DNA of 64,000 bases from Dyella humicola (GCF_026283945.1 NZ_JAPDPC010000003.1:248001-312000); one strand, 5' to 3'. Positions 35,133-44,170 are shown, counted from the stretch's first letter. The notes: generated by a model from the sequence alone, not told the origin. Program-made: numbers and translations.

Positions 35133-35672
35133 ATGACCCCCTCCGACCACGACTTCGATGCCGAACATGACTTGGACGAGGGCGAGGAAGACGACAACTC
35201 GGTCGAGGCCTGCGTCTGGCAGCTGCTGCAGCTGATCAATCCGGGCGACGAGGAGCTGGCGCTGCAGCAGTTCGCGGACTATCGCGATGCCGTCGCCCAC
35301 CAGGACGAGGAAGAGGTTGACCCGGTCGAGATCATTTCCCAGGTCATCGACTGGCGCTCGGGCTTTGTCGTCGACGGCCAGGATACGCGGGCGCTGGTAC
35401 AGGCGATCGATGAGCTGGCCGCGCGCTGGAATCTCTCCATCGACTGGAATGGCGATCCGGACGACGACGACTTTCATGCCGATATCGATGCCGCTTCGCT
35501 GTTCGCTACGGCCTACGATCGCCTCAACGAGCATGGTTATACGTTGTGGGCGCGCGAAACCGACAACGACAGCTACGCCGGCTGGATCACCCTGACCCGC
35601 GATAACGAACCGTTTCGCGAGCTGGCGACCGTGCTGGGTATCAATATGCGGCTAGGTAGTGAAGTGACCTGA
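35133..35672 (+). CDS. Acidic protein of unknown function
   Basis: Soluble, strongly acidic protein of 179 residues, starting with an Asp/Glu-rich stretch (DAEHDLDEGEEDD) and containing VEIISQVIDWRSGFVVDGQDTRALVQAIDELAARWNLSIDW in a likely alpha/beta domain, then WARETDNDSYAGWITL. No signal or membrane segment. The ATG at 35133 begins the acidic domain; the Arg-rich frame upstream is unlikely to be translated. It resembles proteins annotated as DUF6630-like in this order, but I cannot confirm that without a search. Confidence 0.8.
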   Translation: MTPSDHDFDAEHDLDEGEEDDNSVEACVWQLLQLINPGDEELALQQFADYRDAVAHQDEEEVDPVEIISQVIDWRSGFVVDGQDTRALVQAIDELAARWNLSIDWNGDPDDDDFHADIDAASLFATAYDRLNEHGYTLWARETDNDSYAGWITLTRDNEPFRELATVLGINMRLGSEVT

Positions 35673-35757
35673 CAGCGCAACTGTGGCTGAGCAAGGTCCG
35701 AAGGTGTAGATAGCTAGGTCGAAGAGATCGTCCCCCTGCTGACCGGAACGGTGCCTT

Positions 35758-36141
35758 GTGATACCTCACTTCACTGACCATGCGGCCAACGAGCGTACCT
35801 ATCTGGCATGGGTGCGCACGGCGATATCGGTGATGGCGTTTGGCTTTCTGCTGGAGCGCTTCGATATCTTCCTGACGTATGCGACGAGGTCGGCCGAGCG
35901 CGCGGTGTTCGGCTTGCATACGCGAGCTTCGGAATGGCTGGGCCTGGGGCTGTTGTTCGTCGGTGCACTCATCATCTTGGGCGCCACCCAGCGCTTCTAC
36001 CGCAACCGCCGCACCATCGAGGCCGCCGAGAGCTCACCCTATGGCGACTACTGGATAGCCCGCGTCATGTCCGCGCTGCTGATCGTCATGGCGTTGTTCC
36101 TGATGCTCTATGTCGCCAAGCAAATTGCCGCGCTGGGTTAG
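35758..36141 (+). CDS. YidH/DUF202-family membrane protein
   Basis: Membrane protein of 127 residues with the DUF202 signature DHAANERTYLAWVRTAISVMAFGFLLERFDIFL, then two more TM segments (WLGLGLLFVGALIILGATQRFYRNRRTIE and ARVMSALLIVMALFLMLYVA). It starts with GTG at 35758, which places the signature at the usual distance from the N-terminus. Function of the family is unknown. Confidence 0.9.
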   Translation: MIPHFTDHAANERTYLAWVRTAISVMAFGFLLERFDIFLTYATRSAERAVFGLHTRASEWLGLGLLFVGALIILGATQRFYRNRRTIEAAESSPYGDYWIARVMSALLIVMALFLMLYVAKQIAALG

Positions 36142-36259
36142 GCGCAGCAGAGGCAGCTCAGAGGCTTTCGCGAGTCGGCTTGAAGATGATGGCCACACGC
36201 GCTGACATGGCCGTAACAAACGTTGGTGTTGAATGCGCGCAACTAATGGAGGGATGCTC

Positions 36260-36790
36260 ATGAAGAAGCGCATTGGCGGCATGACAACGATCGGTGTGGC
36301 AATCGCCCTCAGCCTCGCTTGCGGAGCGAGTGGTGCCCAGGACCTGGGCAAGCTCGGCGGCATGATTCCCGGCGGTTCCATGACCTCGGGCAGCATGGGC
36401 AATGTGGCGGGCCTGTTGGAGTACTGCGTCAAGAACAACTACCTCGGTGGCAATTCGGGCGCCTCCGGCATCAAGGATCAGTTGCTCGGAAAAATGGGTG
36501 GATCGAGCAATGCGGCGGCGAGCAGCGGTCAAAAATCCTCCGGCGCCAGCGACATGCTCGGTCAGCTGACCGGCAGTAAGGAGAAGCAGACTCCCAGCAG
36601 TGCGACCGGGGGGAGTCCGACCAGCGACGCGGGCTACCTGAGCGGCGCGAAGGGTCTTCTGCAAGGCAGTGACGGCAAGACCATGGACCTGGCCAGTGTC
36701 GGTGGCGGCTCGAGCGATCTGAAGTCGCAGATCACCACCAAGGTCTGCGATACCGTACTCAAACAGGGCAAGTCGTTTCTTGGCCACTGA
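36260..36790 (+). CDS. DUF2501-family secreted protein (YjjA-like)
   Basis: Periplasmic or secreted protein of 176 residues: signal peptide ending GASGAQ, then Gly/Ser-rich low-complexity sequence with two cysteines (LLEYCVKNNYLGG, and KVCDTVLKQGKSFLG near the end) that define DUF2501. The ATG at 36260 follows GGAGGG by 6 bp. Homologue of E. coli YjjA, of unknown function. Confidence 0.9.
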   Translation: MKKRIGGMTTIGVAIALSLACGASGAQDLGKLGGMIPGGSMTSGSMGNVAGLLEYCVKNNYLGGNSGASGIKDQLLGKMGGSSNAAASSGQKSSGASDMLGQLTGSKEKQTPSSATGGSPTSDAGYLSGAKGLLQGSDGKTMDLASVGGGSSDLKSQITTKVCDTVLKQGKSFLGH

Positions 36791-36832
36791 CCGAGGGTAG
36801 TGGGACCTTGCCTTCGGCATCCATGCATCCAC

Positions 36833-36857
36833 GCATCGGCGCGTTGCGCGCCGATGC
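36833..36857. terminator. Hairpin between convergent genes
   Basis: GCATCGGCGCG (36833-36843) pairs perfectly with 36847-36857 over a TTG loop. It lies between the DUF2501 and patatin genes, which converge, and probably terminates one or both. Confidence 0.65.
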
Positions 36858-36887
36858 CGTGCGCGAGACCGCGGTGGCTACCGCGCA

Positions 36888-37769
36888 TCAATGATGGTGT
36901 TCGTGTAGTGGCCCCGGGATGCCCGCCTGTTCCAGGCCGCCACCCTCCAGCCAGCGCTCGGTGCATGTTTTTGACTTCGCGATGAGCGCGCGAGCCGATG
37001 AGTAATCGTAAGGTGACGTATCCAGCGGGCACAGGCTGGGCACGATGCGAAGCTCCACGTGGCTGTTCGCGAAGCGCTCCGCATCATGTACCAGTTGGCG
37101 CGACACCAGCAGACTGAGTGCATGCAAGGCCCGCGCGATCGCGCCCGTCGGAATCTGGCCGATGGAGCAGGCAAATCCGGTAGGCAAAACGACAACGCGG
37201 GTAGCGCCCAGCTTGATCGCCGTCGAGATCGGCGTGTTGTTGGCAACGCCTCCGTCGACCAGCAGTCGCGTATTGATCCGCACTGGTGGAAAGACGCCCG
37301 GGATGGCTGCACTCGCCAACACGGCGTCCACGACCGATCCGGATGACAGCAATACTTCTTCGCCCGTCAGCATGTCCGAGGCGACGATGTGCAGAGGCAA
37401 TCGTGCGTCTTCCAGGCGTTCATACGCGACATGCTTTTCGAGCAGGGATCGCAACCCGTGCGAATTGACCAGATAATCGCGGCGACGCAACAGGCCGATC
37501 ACACTGCCCAGGTTGAGCGGGAAGACATCGCGGCGTCGGATCACGCACCACAGCCGCTCCAGCTTGTCGGCGCCATCGCGGGTCGGGTCCGCAGCAAAGT
37601 AGGCCGCATTGATGGCGCCCGCCGAGGCGCCCACCATGAACGAAGGCGCCACGCCCCAGTCCAGCAGCGCCTGCAGCATACCTACCTCGACGGCACCAAG
37701 ACTGCCGCCGCCGGCCAACACGAAGGCGGTCCGCGGTGGTGCGTTGCTGCTGCTGTCGGTCGCGCTCAT
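36888..37769 (-). CDS. Patatin-like phospholipase
   Basis: Patatin-family acyl hydrolase of 293 residues. The oxyanion loop is [13 protein letters not shown], the nucleophile Ser is in [13 protein letters not shown] (GxSxG), and the catalytic Asp is in [11 protein letters not shown], so the Ser-Asp dyad is complete. No signal peptide: cytoplasmic or peripheral. The ATG at 37769 has AGGTGA just upstream; a GTG nine bases earlier is possible. It lies downstream of the CcdA gene on the same strand. Confidence 0.93.
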   Translation of the reverse strand: MSATDSSSNAPPRTAFVLAGGGSLGAVEVGMLQALLDWGVAPSFMVGASAGAINAAYFAADPTRDGADKLERLWCVIRRRDVFPLNLGSVIGLLRRRDYLVNSHGLRSLLEKHVAYERLEDARLPLHIVASDMLTGEEVLLSSGSVVDAVLASAAIPGVFPPVRINTRLLVDGGVANNTPISTAIKLGATRVVVLPTGFACSIGQIPTGAIARALHALSLLVSRQLVHDAERFANSHVELRIVPSLCPLDTSPYDYSSARALIAKSKTCTERWLEGGGLEQAGIPGPLHEHHH

Positions 37770-37811
37770 GTCGGTCACCTGCGTGCTGCCGTGTGCGCTC
37801 GAAACGTCAGG

Positions 37812-38540
37812 TCAAAATGACGTGGTCAACCTGGCCAGCCAATCCGGGCTGATGGACAAGATGGCGGCTTCGAGTTTTCGATCCAGTCCGGTCAGGATAA
37901 GCGCGCCGACCAGCACGAAGCAGCCACCCAGCACCGACTTGGCAATGCCGCCAACCGACGCCAGTGAACCGCGCATGCGCGTCATCGTTGCGCCAGACAC
38001 CAAGCTCAGAGCCAGCAGCGGAAGCCCTGCACCCAGGCCGAACAGCATCATCAGGAGCGCGATGTGGCCCAGGTTTTTACCCTGCGCCGCCAGCGTGGTC
38101 GCGGCACCGAGCGTGGGGCCTACGCACGGGCTCCACACCACGCCAAGCAACAGCCCAATCAGGAACTGGCTCAACAAACCCTCGCCCTTGATCAAGCCAA
38201 GCGCACGCTGACCGCTTGAACCGACGCCCGAGCTGACCCTGGAGAAGACCACCTGCAAGCGCGACGACAGCATCACGATGCCAAACAGCACCATGAGCGC
38301 CGCCGCCACTTGACGGAAGGTGCCGGCGCCAAGCCCGATCGATGCACCCAGCGTGGCGATAAAAATACCCACGAGCGCAAACGAGAGGCTGAGCCCGAAC
38401 GCGAGCATCGTGCTTCCAAACCGGTGCTTGGACAGCGCGGACGCGATGAGGATCGGCAGGATGGGCAACACGCACGGCGACAACAAGGTGGCCGCGCCAG
38501 CCAGAAAACCCAACACATAGGTGCCCAGGCCGAAGTCCAT
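37812..38540 (-). CDS. CcdA/DsbD-type transmembrane electron carrier
   Basis: Inner-membrane protein of 242 residues with six TM segments and the paired cysteines of CcdA: LLSPCVLPILPI in TM1 and VVWSPCVGPTLGA in TM4. It passes electrons from cytoplasmic thioredoxin to the periplasm. Its ATG overlaps the stop of the periplasmic thioredoxin gene (ATGA), so the two form a split DsbD-like reducing pair. Confidence 0.93.
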   Translation of the reverse strand: MDFGLGTYVLGFLAGAATLLSPCVLPILPILIASALSKHRFGSTMLAFGLSLSFALVGIFIATLGASIGLGAGTFRQVAAALMVLFGIVMLSSRLQVVFSRVSSGVGSSGQRALGLIKGEGLLSQFLIGLLLGVVWSPCVGPTLGAATTLAAQGKNLGHIALLMMLFGLGAGLPLLALSLVSGATMTRMRGSLASVGGIAKSVLGGCFVLVGALILTGLDRKLEAAILSISPDWLARLTTSF

Positions 38541-38926
38541 CAGAGTGCCTGTTCCAACGTCTCGCGTATCGCCTTTTCCTGGGTTTGCCCGGTCGAGCGA
38601 GTGACTTCATGTCCTTGCTTGAACACCACGAAGGTCGACTGCTGGTTCACCTTGAGCGCCTTCTCGAGCGCAGTCTCCTTGTCGAAATCCGCCACGAAGA
38701 TGGTCACATCCTTTAGATGCGGCTCCTTCGACAGCTTGTCGACGATGGGTTGCTGCGCACGGCAGGTCGGGCACCAGTCCGCATGCAGATAGACCACCAC
38801 GGGCTTGCCCGCGGCCACGCTCTGTTCGTACTTTGCCTGGTTGAATGGCACTTCGTCCGCCAACGCCGAACCTGCCAGCAGCAGGAACAGGAAGCCTCCT
38901 AGATAGCTGCGTTTGTTTGCTTTCAT
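38540..38926 (-). CDS. Periplasmic thioredoxin-fold protein
   Basis: Exported thioredoxin of 128 residues: signal peptide ending GSALA, then VVVYLHADWCPTCRAQQPIVDKL with the CPTC active site and a conserved cis-proline-type region (QQSTFVVFKQG, with Ser before Thr where a cis-Pro is more usual). Upstream partner of CcdA in a coupled two-gene operon. It probably reduces disulfides of a specific periplasmic client. Confidence 0.92.
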   Translation of the reverse strand: MKANKRSYLGGFLFLLLAGSALADEVPFNQAKYEQSVAAGKPVVVYLHADWCPTCRAQQPIVDKLSKEPHLKDVTIFVADFDKETALEKALKVNQQSTFVVFKQGHEVTRSTGQTQEKAIRETLEQAL

Positions 38927-39034
38927 GTGGCGTCTTGCTCCGAGGTGAGGTGGGTGAGGCGCGGCGTGCGTTGTCGCCTCGCACAGCTGTTCTTCGCCAC
39001 GCGGGGCGCGCGCGTTACGTGCGCCGTGTGCGTC

Positions 39035-39496
39035 TCAGGCGGCGGTGCGAATGCCGAGCATGCGCGCCACCAGGGTGTCCAGGCTTGCCTTGCCCGGGCC
39101 GGCGATCAGCAGCCAGAAGAAGATCAGGCTGTACACCACCTCATCGGCTTCAACGTAGTCGTCCAGCCCCATCAGGTTGGTCGACACGACCAGGGTCACC
39201 GCGACGGCCATATTGATCAGCATCGGGATGCACACCAGTCGCGTAAACAAGCCGAGCATCAGCAGCAGGCCACCCAGCAGCTCCGTCCAGGCGGATAGCC
39301 CCGCACTGAAAGCCGGGTAGGGTATGCCCCAGTCCATGAAGCGCATGGTGAAACCCTTGAGGTTGTGAACCTTGGCGATGCCTGTCTCAAGCCAGAAATA
39401 GCCGAATACCACACGAACCGTGAGTGGCCCTAGCCATTCGATGGTGTGGAGCATCTGAAGCAGGCGCGAAGCCGTGGTGGCGATGAACTGACGCAT
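39035..39496 (-). CDS. DoxX-family membrane protein (HvfX-like)
   Basis: Membrane protein of 153 residues with four TM helices and the DoxX pattern FGYFWLETGIAKVHNLKGFTMRFMDWGIPYPAFSAGLSAWTELLGGLLLMLGLFTRL. A DoxX-like protein is the regular companion of bufferin and Hvf clusters, and this gene is divergent from the bufferin precursor gene. The ATG at 39496 is chosen; a TTG 30 bp upstream is the other option. Confidence 0.88.
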   Translation of the reverse strand: MRQFIATTASRLLQMLHTIEWLGPLTVRVVFGYFWLETGIAKVHNLKGFTMRFMDWGIPYPAFSAGLSAWTELLGGLLLMLGLFTRLVCIPMLINMAVAVTLVVSTNLMGLDDYVEADEVVYSLIFFWLLIAGPGKASLDTLVARMLGIRTAA

Positions 39497-39793
39497 GGGT
39501 GCAGGTCCCGGGGAGGCGAAGTGCAAACATCATGGGTATCTCGATGGCCCCTCGCCATGTTCGGGCGTCCGCGCTTTCTAGCCCGCCGTCCGATCCTTGG
39601 TCAGGCCGGCGCTGGGCCGTGCCATGCCGGACGATCGGGCACAAGAACCGGATGCGCGGGAACAGTCACCGACCCTCGGGCTGTTGAGAATGCCGATGTC
39701 GGATCCATCGGCGAGATCGATGTGCCGTATCCGGCAAAGCGCTTCCCACCGCCGCGAACCATGGCGGCTCTCATGACTTATCAGGAGTGATCC
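39497..39793. other. Divergent intergenic region of the bufferin locus
   Basis: A 297-bp gap between the DoxX gene and the bufferin precursor gene. I see no credible ORF and no strong palindrome. It ends with AGGAG before the precursor start, and must hold the promoter(s) of both units. Confidence 0.5.
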
Positions 39794-40069
39794 ATGAAGA
39801 CCCACAAACTCAACGGCGCGGCCATGGCGATGATGGTTGCCGGTCTGTTCGCCGTCACTTCGATGTCCGCTTCCGCGGGCGACAAGACACCCACCGGCGA
39901 CTCCGCCACGGTCAAGTGCATGAACTCGTCATCGTGCAAGGGCCATGGCTCGTGCAAGCAGGCAACCAACTCCTGCAAGGGCCAGAACTCCTGCAAGGGC
40001 CAAGGCTTCACCATGCAGAAGTCCCAGCAGGACTGTGCGACCGCTCAAGCCGCTGCGAAGCAGGCCTGA
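39794..40069 (+). CDS. bufA2: BufA2-type bufferin metallophore precursor
   Basis: Secreted small peptide precursor of 91 residues: Sec signal ending SASAG (about residue 28), then a mature part with six cysteines, C42, C48, C54, C61, C67 and C81, in repeated SCKG/NSCK units (SSCKGHGSCK, NSCKGQNSCKGQG). BufA2-family peptides are modified at Cys residues by an MNIO enzyme with a BufC partner and bind copper in the periplasm; both partner genes follow here. AGGAG lies 7 bp before the ATG. Which cysteines are modified cannot be read from sequence. Confidence 0.92.
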   Translation: MKTHKLNGAAMAMMVAGLFAVTSMSASAGDKTPTGDSATVKCMNSSSCKGHGSCKQATNSCKGQNSCKGQGFTMQKSQQDCATAQAAAKQA

Positions 40070-40120
40070 TGTGGACGGCGGGGCTTCCCGGCTCGCCTGG
40101 GAGGCTCCGCCACTTCCGCC

Positions 40121-40972
40121 ATGATCATCGAATCGCACACCAACCAGCTTCCTTATCTCGGCTATGGCCTGGGCCTGCGCGTCGATCACTACGAGGCGCT
40201 GCTTGAACACCCGGGCAACGTGGAGTGGCTGGAGATCGTCTCCGAGAATTACCTGATACCCGGCGGACGGCCGCTTGTATGGCTGGAGAAGTTCCGCGAG
40301 CGCTTTCCACTCGTCATGCACGGCGTATCCATGTCGATCGGCAGCACCGACCCGCTGGACCATGGCTATCTTGCGCGCCTGGCCGGGCTGGCGCGCCATC
40401 TCGAGCCCATGTGGGTTTCCGACCACCTGTGCTGGACCGGCGTGCAAGGCGTCAACCTGCATGACCTGATGCCGCTGCCCTATACCGAGGAAGCGTTGTC
40501 GCACGTGGTGGACCGCGTGCGCCGCGTGCAGGACATCCTCGGGCGCCGCATCCTGCTCGAGAACGTGTCGAGCTACATCAGCTTCGCCCAATCGCAATTG
40601 ACGGAATGGCAGTTCCTCGCCGCCGTGGCCGAACGTGCGGACTGCCTGATCCTGCTCGATATCAACAATGTCTATGTCAGCGCACACAACCACGGGTTCT
40701 CTGCGTTGGACTATCTGGACGGTATTCCGGCGACGCGAGTGCAGCAGTTTCATCTTGCCGGGCATGAGCATGGCGAGCGACTGCTGATTGACACGCACGA
40801 CGCGCCGATCATCGACTCCGTGTGGGATCTCTACGTGGAAGCGGTGCGCCGCTATGGACGCGTTTCCACCATGATCGAGCGCGACGATCACATTCCGCCG
40901 CTCGCCGAGCTGCAAGCCGAGCTTGATCATGCGCGCATGCTGGCGGCGCCGTTGCTGAGGGAAGCGGCATGA
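40121..40972 (+). CDS. bufB: MNIO (DUF692) bufferin maturase
   Basis: Multinuclear iron-dependent oxidase of 283 residues (MbnB/DUF692 family). Likely iron ligands and active-site residues are in order: H67 (MHGVSM), D101/H102 (SDHLCW), E147 (LENVSSY), D180/N183 (DINNVYV), H191 (HNHGF), H211/H215 (HLAGH), D224/D227 (DTHDAP) and E253 (ERDDH). It would oxidise cysteines of the precursor to thiooxazole or similar. It begins 52 bp after the precursor gene and overlaps the BufC gene. Confidence 0.95.
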   Translation: MIIESHTNQLPYLGYGLGLRVDHYEALLEHPGNVEWLEIVSENYLIPGGRPLVWLEKFRERFPLVMHGVSMSIGSTDPLDHGYLARLAGLARHLEPMWVSDHLCWTGVQGVNLHDLMPLPYTEEALSHVVDRVRRVQDILGRRILLENVSSYISFAQSQLTEWQFLAAVAERADCLILLDINNVYVSAHNHGFSALDYLDGIPATRVQQFHLAGHEHGERLLIDTHDAPIIDSVWDLYVEAVRRYGRVSTMIERDDHIPPLAELQAELDHARMLAAPLLREAA

Positions 40973-41781
40973 CCGATCTGCAGACTCTCCAGCAGCATGT
41001 GTTGCAGGCGATGCTTGCGAATGCTCCGCCACGACTGCGCGAGTTGCGCGGTGATGACTCCGCCGATATTGCCAGCCGACTGGCGGTCTACCGCAACGGC
41101 TACCGCATCCGCCTACGCGATGCGCTGGCGACGGAATACGCGGGGCTCGGGTTGATGGCGGGGCCTCGCTTCACCCATCTGCTGGATGGCTATGTGGCCG
41201 CGCACCCATCCGAGCACTACAACATCCGCTGGCATGGCGCGGGCCTGCCGGCCTATCTGGAACATGCCTTGCCCTGGCGCGATAAGCCCGAGCTGGCCGA
41301 TATGGCACGCCTGGACTGGGCCATTTCCACGGTCTTCGATGCGACCGATGAGCCCGTCTTGAACGCAACGGATCTCGCCGCCGTGCCGGCGGAGGCCTGG
41401 GCCGATTTGCGGCTCACCCCGCAGAGCCATCTGCAGATGTTGACCAGCGCCTACAACGTCGATGCATTCCGCCGCGCGGCCGACCGCGGCCTGAAACGGC
41501 CACGCCTGCGGCGTCTCGGCAAGCCCCGTCACATGCTCGTCTGGCGCCAGTCGCTGGAAGTGCGCTACCGACTGATCCAGGCCGATGAATGCGCGGCGTT
41601 GGCCGGCGCCATGCGCGGGGAGGCGTTTTCACAGCTTTGTGAACATTTGGGGGAGCACAATGGTCAGTTGGCGGCATTGCCGCGCATGGCGGCACTGCTT
41701 TCGCAATGGCTGGATGAAGGGCTGATTGGCGGGTTGCGGGCCTCAGACTGGCTCGCCATGGCGGGCGAGGGTGCCATGTAA
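40969..41781 (+). CDS. bufC: BufC-type partner protein (DUF2063)
   Basis: Protein of 270 residues with the DUF2063/HvfC N-terminal domain (LQTLQQHVLQAMLANAPPRL...IASRLAVYRNGYRIRLRDALATEYAGLGLMAGPRFTHLLDGYVAAHPS broken by turns). The domain recruits precursor peptide for the MNIO partner in related MbnC systems. The ATG overlaps the BufB stop (ATGA at 40969-40972), so both subunits are made together. C-terminal half is helical and less conserved. Confidence 0.94.
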   Translation: MTDLQTLQQHVLQAMLANAPPRLRELRGDDSADIASRLAVYRNGYRIRLRDALATEYAGLGLMAGPRFTHLLDGYVAAHPSEHYNIRWHGAGLPAYLEHALPWRDKPELADMARLDWAISTVFDATDEPVLNATDLAAVPAEAWADLRLTPQSHLQMLTSAYNVDAFRRAADRGLKRPRLRRLGKPRHMLVWRQSLEVRYRLIQADECAALAGAMRGEAFSQLCEHLGEHNGQLAALPRMAALLSQWLDEGLIGGLRASDWLAMAGEGAM

Positions 41782-41839
41782 CCGCGGGAACCCATCCGGC
41801 GAAGTTCAGGTATCGAGCGAACCGTCGGAAGGAACTCCC

Positions 41840-42763
41840 GTGTACATCGAACCGAATCCCGTCCTGTCCGCTGGCTCACGTCCCGTGCTCATCGAGCCGG
41901 CGCTTGAGTCTCTGCTCAACCACTCCATGTTGCGCGTCGAGGTGATCGCTGAATTGCATCGCTGTGGCACGTGGTTCCTCGACGAACCCCGTTATTCGCG
42001 TGGGCTTTTTCATCTGGTGGGCATCGGTCAGTGCAGGGTCGAAAGTCCCGCGCTCGATCAGAGGATCGATCTGGAGACAGGCGACCTCGTGGTTTTCCCG
42101 CATGGTGACCCGCATCGCCTGAGCGCAGGTGGCCACGCGGGCGCGGAATCCCCGGACCAGACCAGCCTCATCTGTGGCGAGCTCCATTTCATGGGCACGT
42201 CGCAACATCCACTCAGTCAGGCGCTGCCTGCGTGTGTGGTGATCCGCTCGAAGGAGGCCCATCGCACGTTTCAGCAGTTGTCGGCCATGATGGTCGAGGT
42301 GGTGCATGCCGGCCTCGCCGGTCGGCAGGTGTTGCTCAACAAACTCGCGGATGCGCTGTTCACGCTTGCCGTTTGTGATTTTGCACAACGCGCTGATGAA
42401 CGCCGCGGGCTCTTCGCCTCGCTGGCGGATCCGCGTATCGCCAGGGTCATGCAAGCGGTCTATGAGAACCCCGGCCTCACCTGGACCATGCAGTCGATGG
42501 CGTCGTTGGCCTGCATGTCACGCTCCGCGTTCGCGGAACGCTTCACCCAGCTCATGAAGGTTCCGCCCGTGCAGTACGTCACGCAGTGGCGCGTAAGCGT
42601 TGCGGAGCAGCTACTGCGAGATCGGCAGCAATCCGTGGCGGGCATCGCCCAGCAGCTCGGCTACAGCAGCGAAGCGGCCTTCCGCCGCCTGTTCAAACGG
42701 GTCAGCGGCATCTGCCCAGGGCGCGTTCGCGCGGACAGTTGCCGTGCGTCCGCGTTGAACTGA
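41840..42763 (+). CDS. AraC-family regulator with cupin_6 sensor domain
   Basis: Regulator of 307 residues: N-terminal cupin-type sensor (LETGDLVVFPHGDPHRLSAG) with its usual Cys-containing LICGELHF strand, then a C-terminal double HTH (TMQSMASLACMSRSAFAERFTQ and AGIAQQLGYSSEAAFRRLFKRVSGICPGRVR). The GTG at 41840 with GGAAGGAA upstream fits the family; the longer frame overlaps BufC. It lies 58 bp after BufC, so it may be co-transcribed and could control the cluster or the downstream outer-membrane gene. Confidence 0.9.
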   Translation: MYIEPNPVLSAGSRPVLIEPALESLLNHSMLRVEVIAELHRCGTWFLDEPRYSRGLFHLVGIGQCRVESPALDQRIDLETGDLVVFPHGDPHRLSAGGHAGAESPDQTSLICGELHFMGTSQHPLSQALPACVVIRSKEAHRTFQQLSAMMVEVVHAGLAGRQVLLNKLADALFTLAVCDFAQRADERRGLFASLADPRIARVMQAVYENPGLTWTMQSMASLACMSRSAFAERFTQLMKVPPVQYVTQWRVSVAEQLLRDRQQSVAGIAQQLGYSSEAAFRRLFKRVSGICPGRVRADSCRASALN

Positions 42764-43262
42764 AGGCGCCTGGCGGCGCCAAAACCGTGGTGTGCCGGGC
42801 CTGGCCGAACGTCATGGAGCGTCTTGCATGCACGCCAGCAACCGTCGGTAAGCCTCGTCCATGCAGCCCATCAGTCCTGGGCATGCGTCGATGTCGACGC
42901 AAGGCCGGTCGAGGAAACCCCTCGGCCGTCGGAGGGCGGGGCATGAAATCCAGGCGTCCCGGTAGTTTTACGTAATTTCCCCATGTTAAGACTACGGGGC
43001 CTGCGCGGGCTCGCCGGTGCGAATTGACGATCGAAAGTGGGTCCCATTTTGACGCGGGGCTGACATCGCAATCACTACCTTGGTGGCGCAGGGCCCTGTT
43101 GATCGCCTGAATAGCGGACGCTTGAATGCCCCTCCCGATCCATTGCGGGGGTTTCGAGCGGGCAAAAGGAGTCGCTAGGCGGGAGTGCGAGGCCTTGGAG
43201 CGTCCGACGGGGTGCAGCCGCTGCCCTCGCACGCACGTCACCTTATCCACTGGGGATGCGCA
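42764..43262. other. Intergenic region after the AraC gene
   Basis: A 499-bp gap. Right after the AraC stop is a small palindrome, GGCGCC (42765-42770) and GGCGCC (42775-42780) followed by AAAA, a weak terminator. The rest has mixed composition, with an AT-richer patch near 42966-42990, and no frame with both a ribosome-binding site and plausible codon use. The promoter of the MipA gene must lie here. Confidence 0.55.
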
Positions 43263-44126
43263 ATGAGCTCTCGATCGAAACGCCTGGGTATGAGTCTGCT
43301 GGCGGGCTTGGCGTTGGCAGGCGTGGCCGTCACGGCGATGGCGGACGACACGCTGGAGTTGTCAAACAGCATCTATGCACTTTCCAAGCCCCCCGAACCC
43401 CAGGGAGGTGAGTGGGACTTTTGGCGCTTCGCGGTGGGTGCTGGCGTGGTCAGCATGCCCACGTTCCCTGGCGCCAGGGACACCAAGGTCGAAGGTCTAC
43501 CGATACTCAGTGCGGGCTATGGTCGCTGGTTCGTCGGTGCGAATCCTGATGCGGGCTCGCTGGTGTCGGCTGGCGCGTATCTGTATCACGACGACCACTG
43601 GCGGGCTGGCGTTGCGGTGAGTTACGACTTCTTCGAACCGCGACAGGAATCCGACGATGCGCATTTGCGCGGCCTGGGCGATGTCAAACGCACGACCCAC
43701 GGCGAAGCGTTTGGCGTCTTCACCTATGACTGGTTCACGGCGCGCAGCAGCGTGATATCGGATATCGGGGGGAACCAGCGCGGGACCGTGGTGACCTTGG
43801 ACACGATGGGCACCTACGAGCCGACCGAGCAGTGGTCCTTCTCTGCGGGGCCGGGAGTCACCTGGGGCAGCAGTCAATACAACCGAACCTTTTTCGGCGT
43901 AGACGCAACGCAGAGTGCCCGCTCCGGCCTGGCGCCCTACTCACTGGGCTCGGGCGTCAACGAGGTACGCGTTTCTGTCGGCGCCGCCTATCGGCCTACC
44001 AACCACTGGGTTCTAGGGGCCGACATAACGGCGGCCTGGCTTGAGAACGATGCGGGCGACAGCCCAATCGTGCAGAAAAAGAATCAGATGAGTTATGGCT
44101 TGATCGCGACCTATCTGTTCTTCTGA
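43263..44126 (+). CDS. MipA/OmpV-family outer-membrane protein
   Basis: Outer-membrane beta-barrel of 287 residues: signal ending TAMA, then the MipA pattern WRFAVGAGVVSMPTFPGARDTKVEGLPILSAGYG (here split by turns) and barrel strands ending ..YGLIATYLFF, an aromatic C-terminus. MipA links murein enzymes in E. coli, but most relatives are of unknown function and are often induced by metals or antibiotics. The ATG at 43263 follows GGGGA. Confidence 0.9.
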   Translation: MSSRSKRLGMSLLAGLALAGVAVTAMADDTLELSNSIYALSKPPEPQGGEWDFWRFAVGAGVVSMPTFPGARDTKVEGLPILSAGYGRWFVGANPDAGSLVSAGAYLYHDDHWRAGVAVSYDFFEPRQESDDAHLRGLGDVKRTTHGEAFGVFTYDWFTARSSVISDIGGNQRGTVVTLDTMGTYEPTEQWSFSAGPGVTWGSSQYNRTFFGVDATQSARSGLAPYSLGSGVNEVRVSVGAAYRPTNHWVLGADITAAWLENDAGDSPIVQKKNQMSYGLIATYLFF

Positions 44127-44170
44127 ACAGGCGAGCGGCGTTCCGCCTCAACGCCTGTGCCTGGCCGTTC

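Noticed and set aside
39911-40015. Repeated SCKG codons resembling a tandem DNA repeat or CRISPR-like array
   Set aside because: The units are short, unequal and in frame; they encode the Cys motifs of the bufferin precursor.
42702-43250. Minus-strand frame of 182 codons in the gap after the AraC gene
   Set aside because: Overlaps the AraC gene end, lacks a ribosome-binding site and family motifs; the gap is treated as intergenic.
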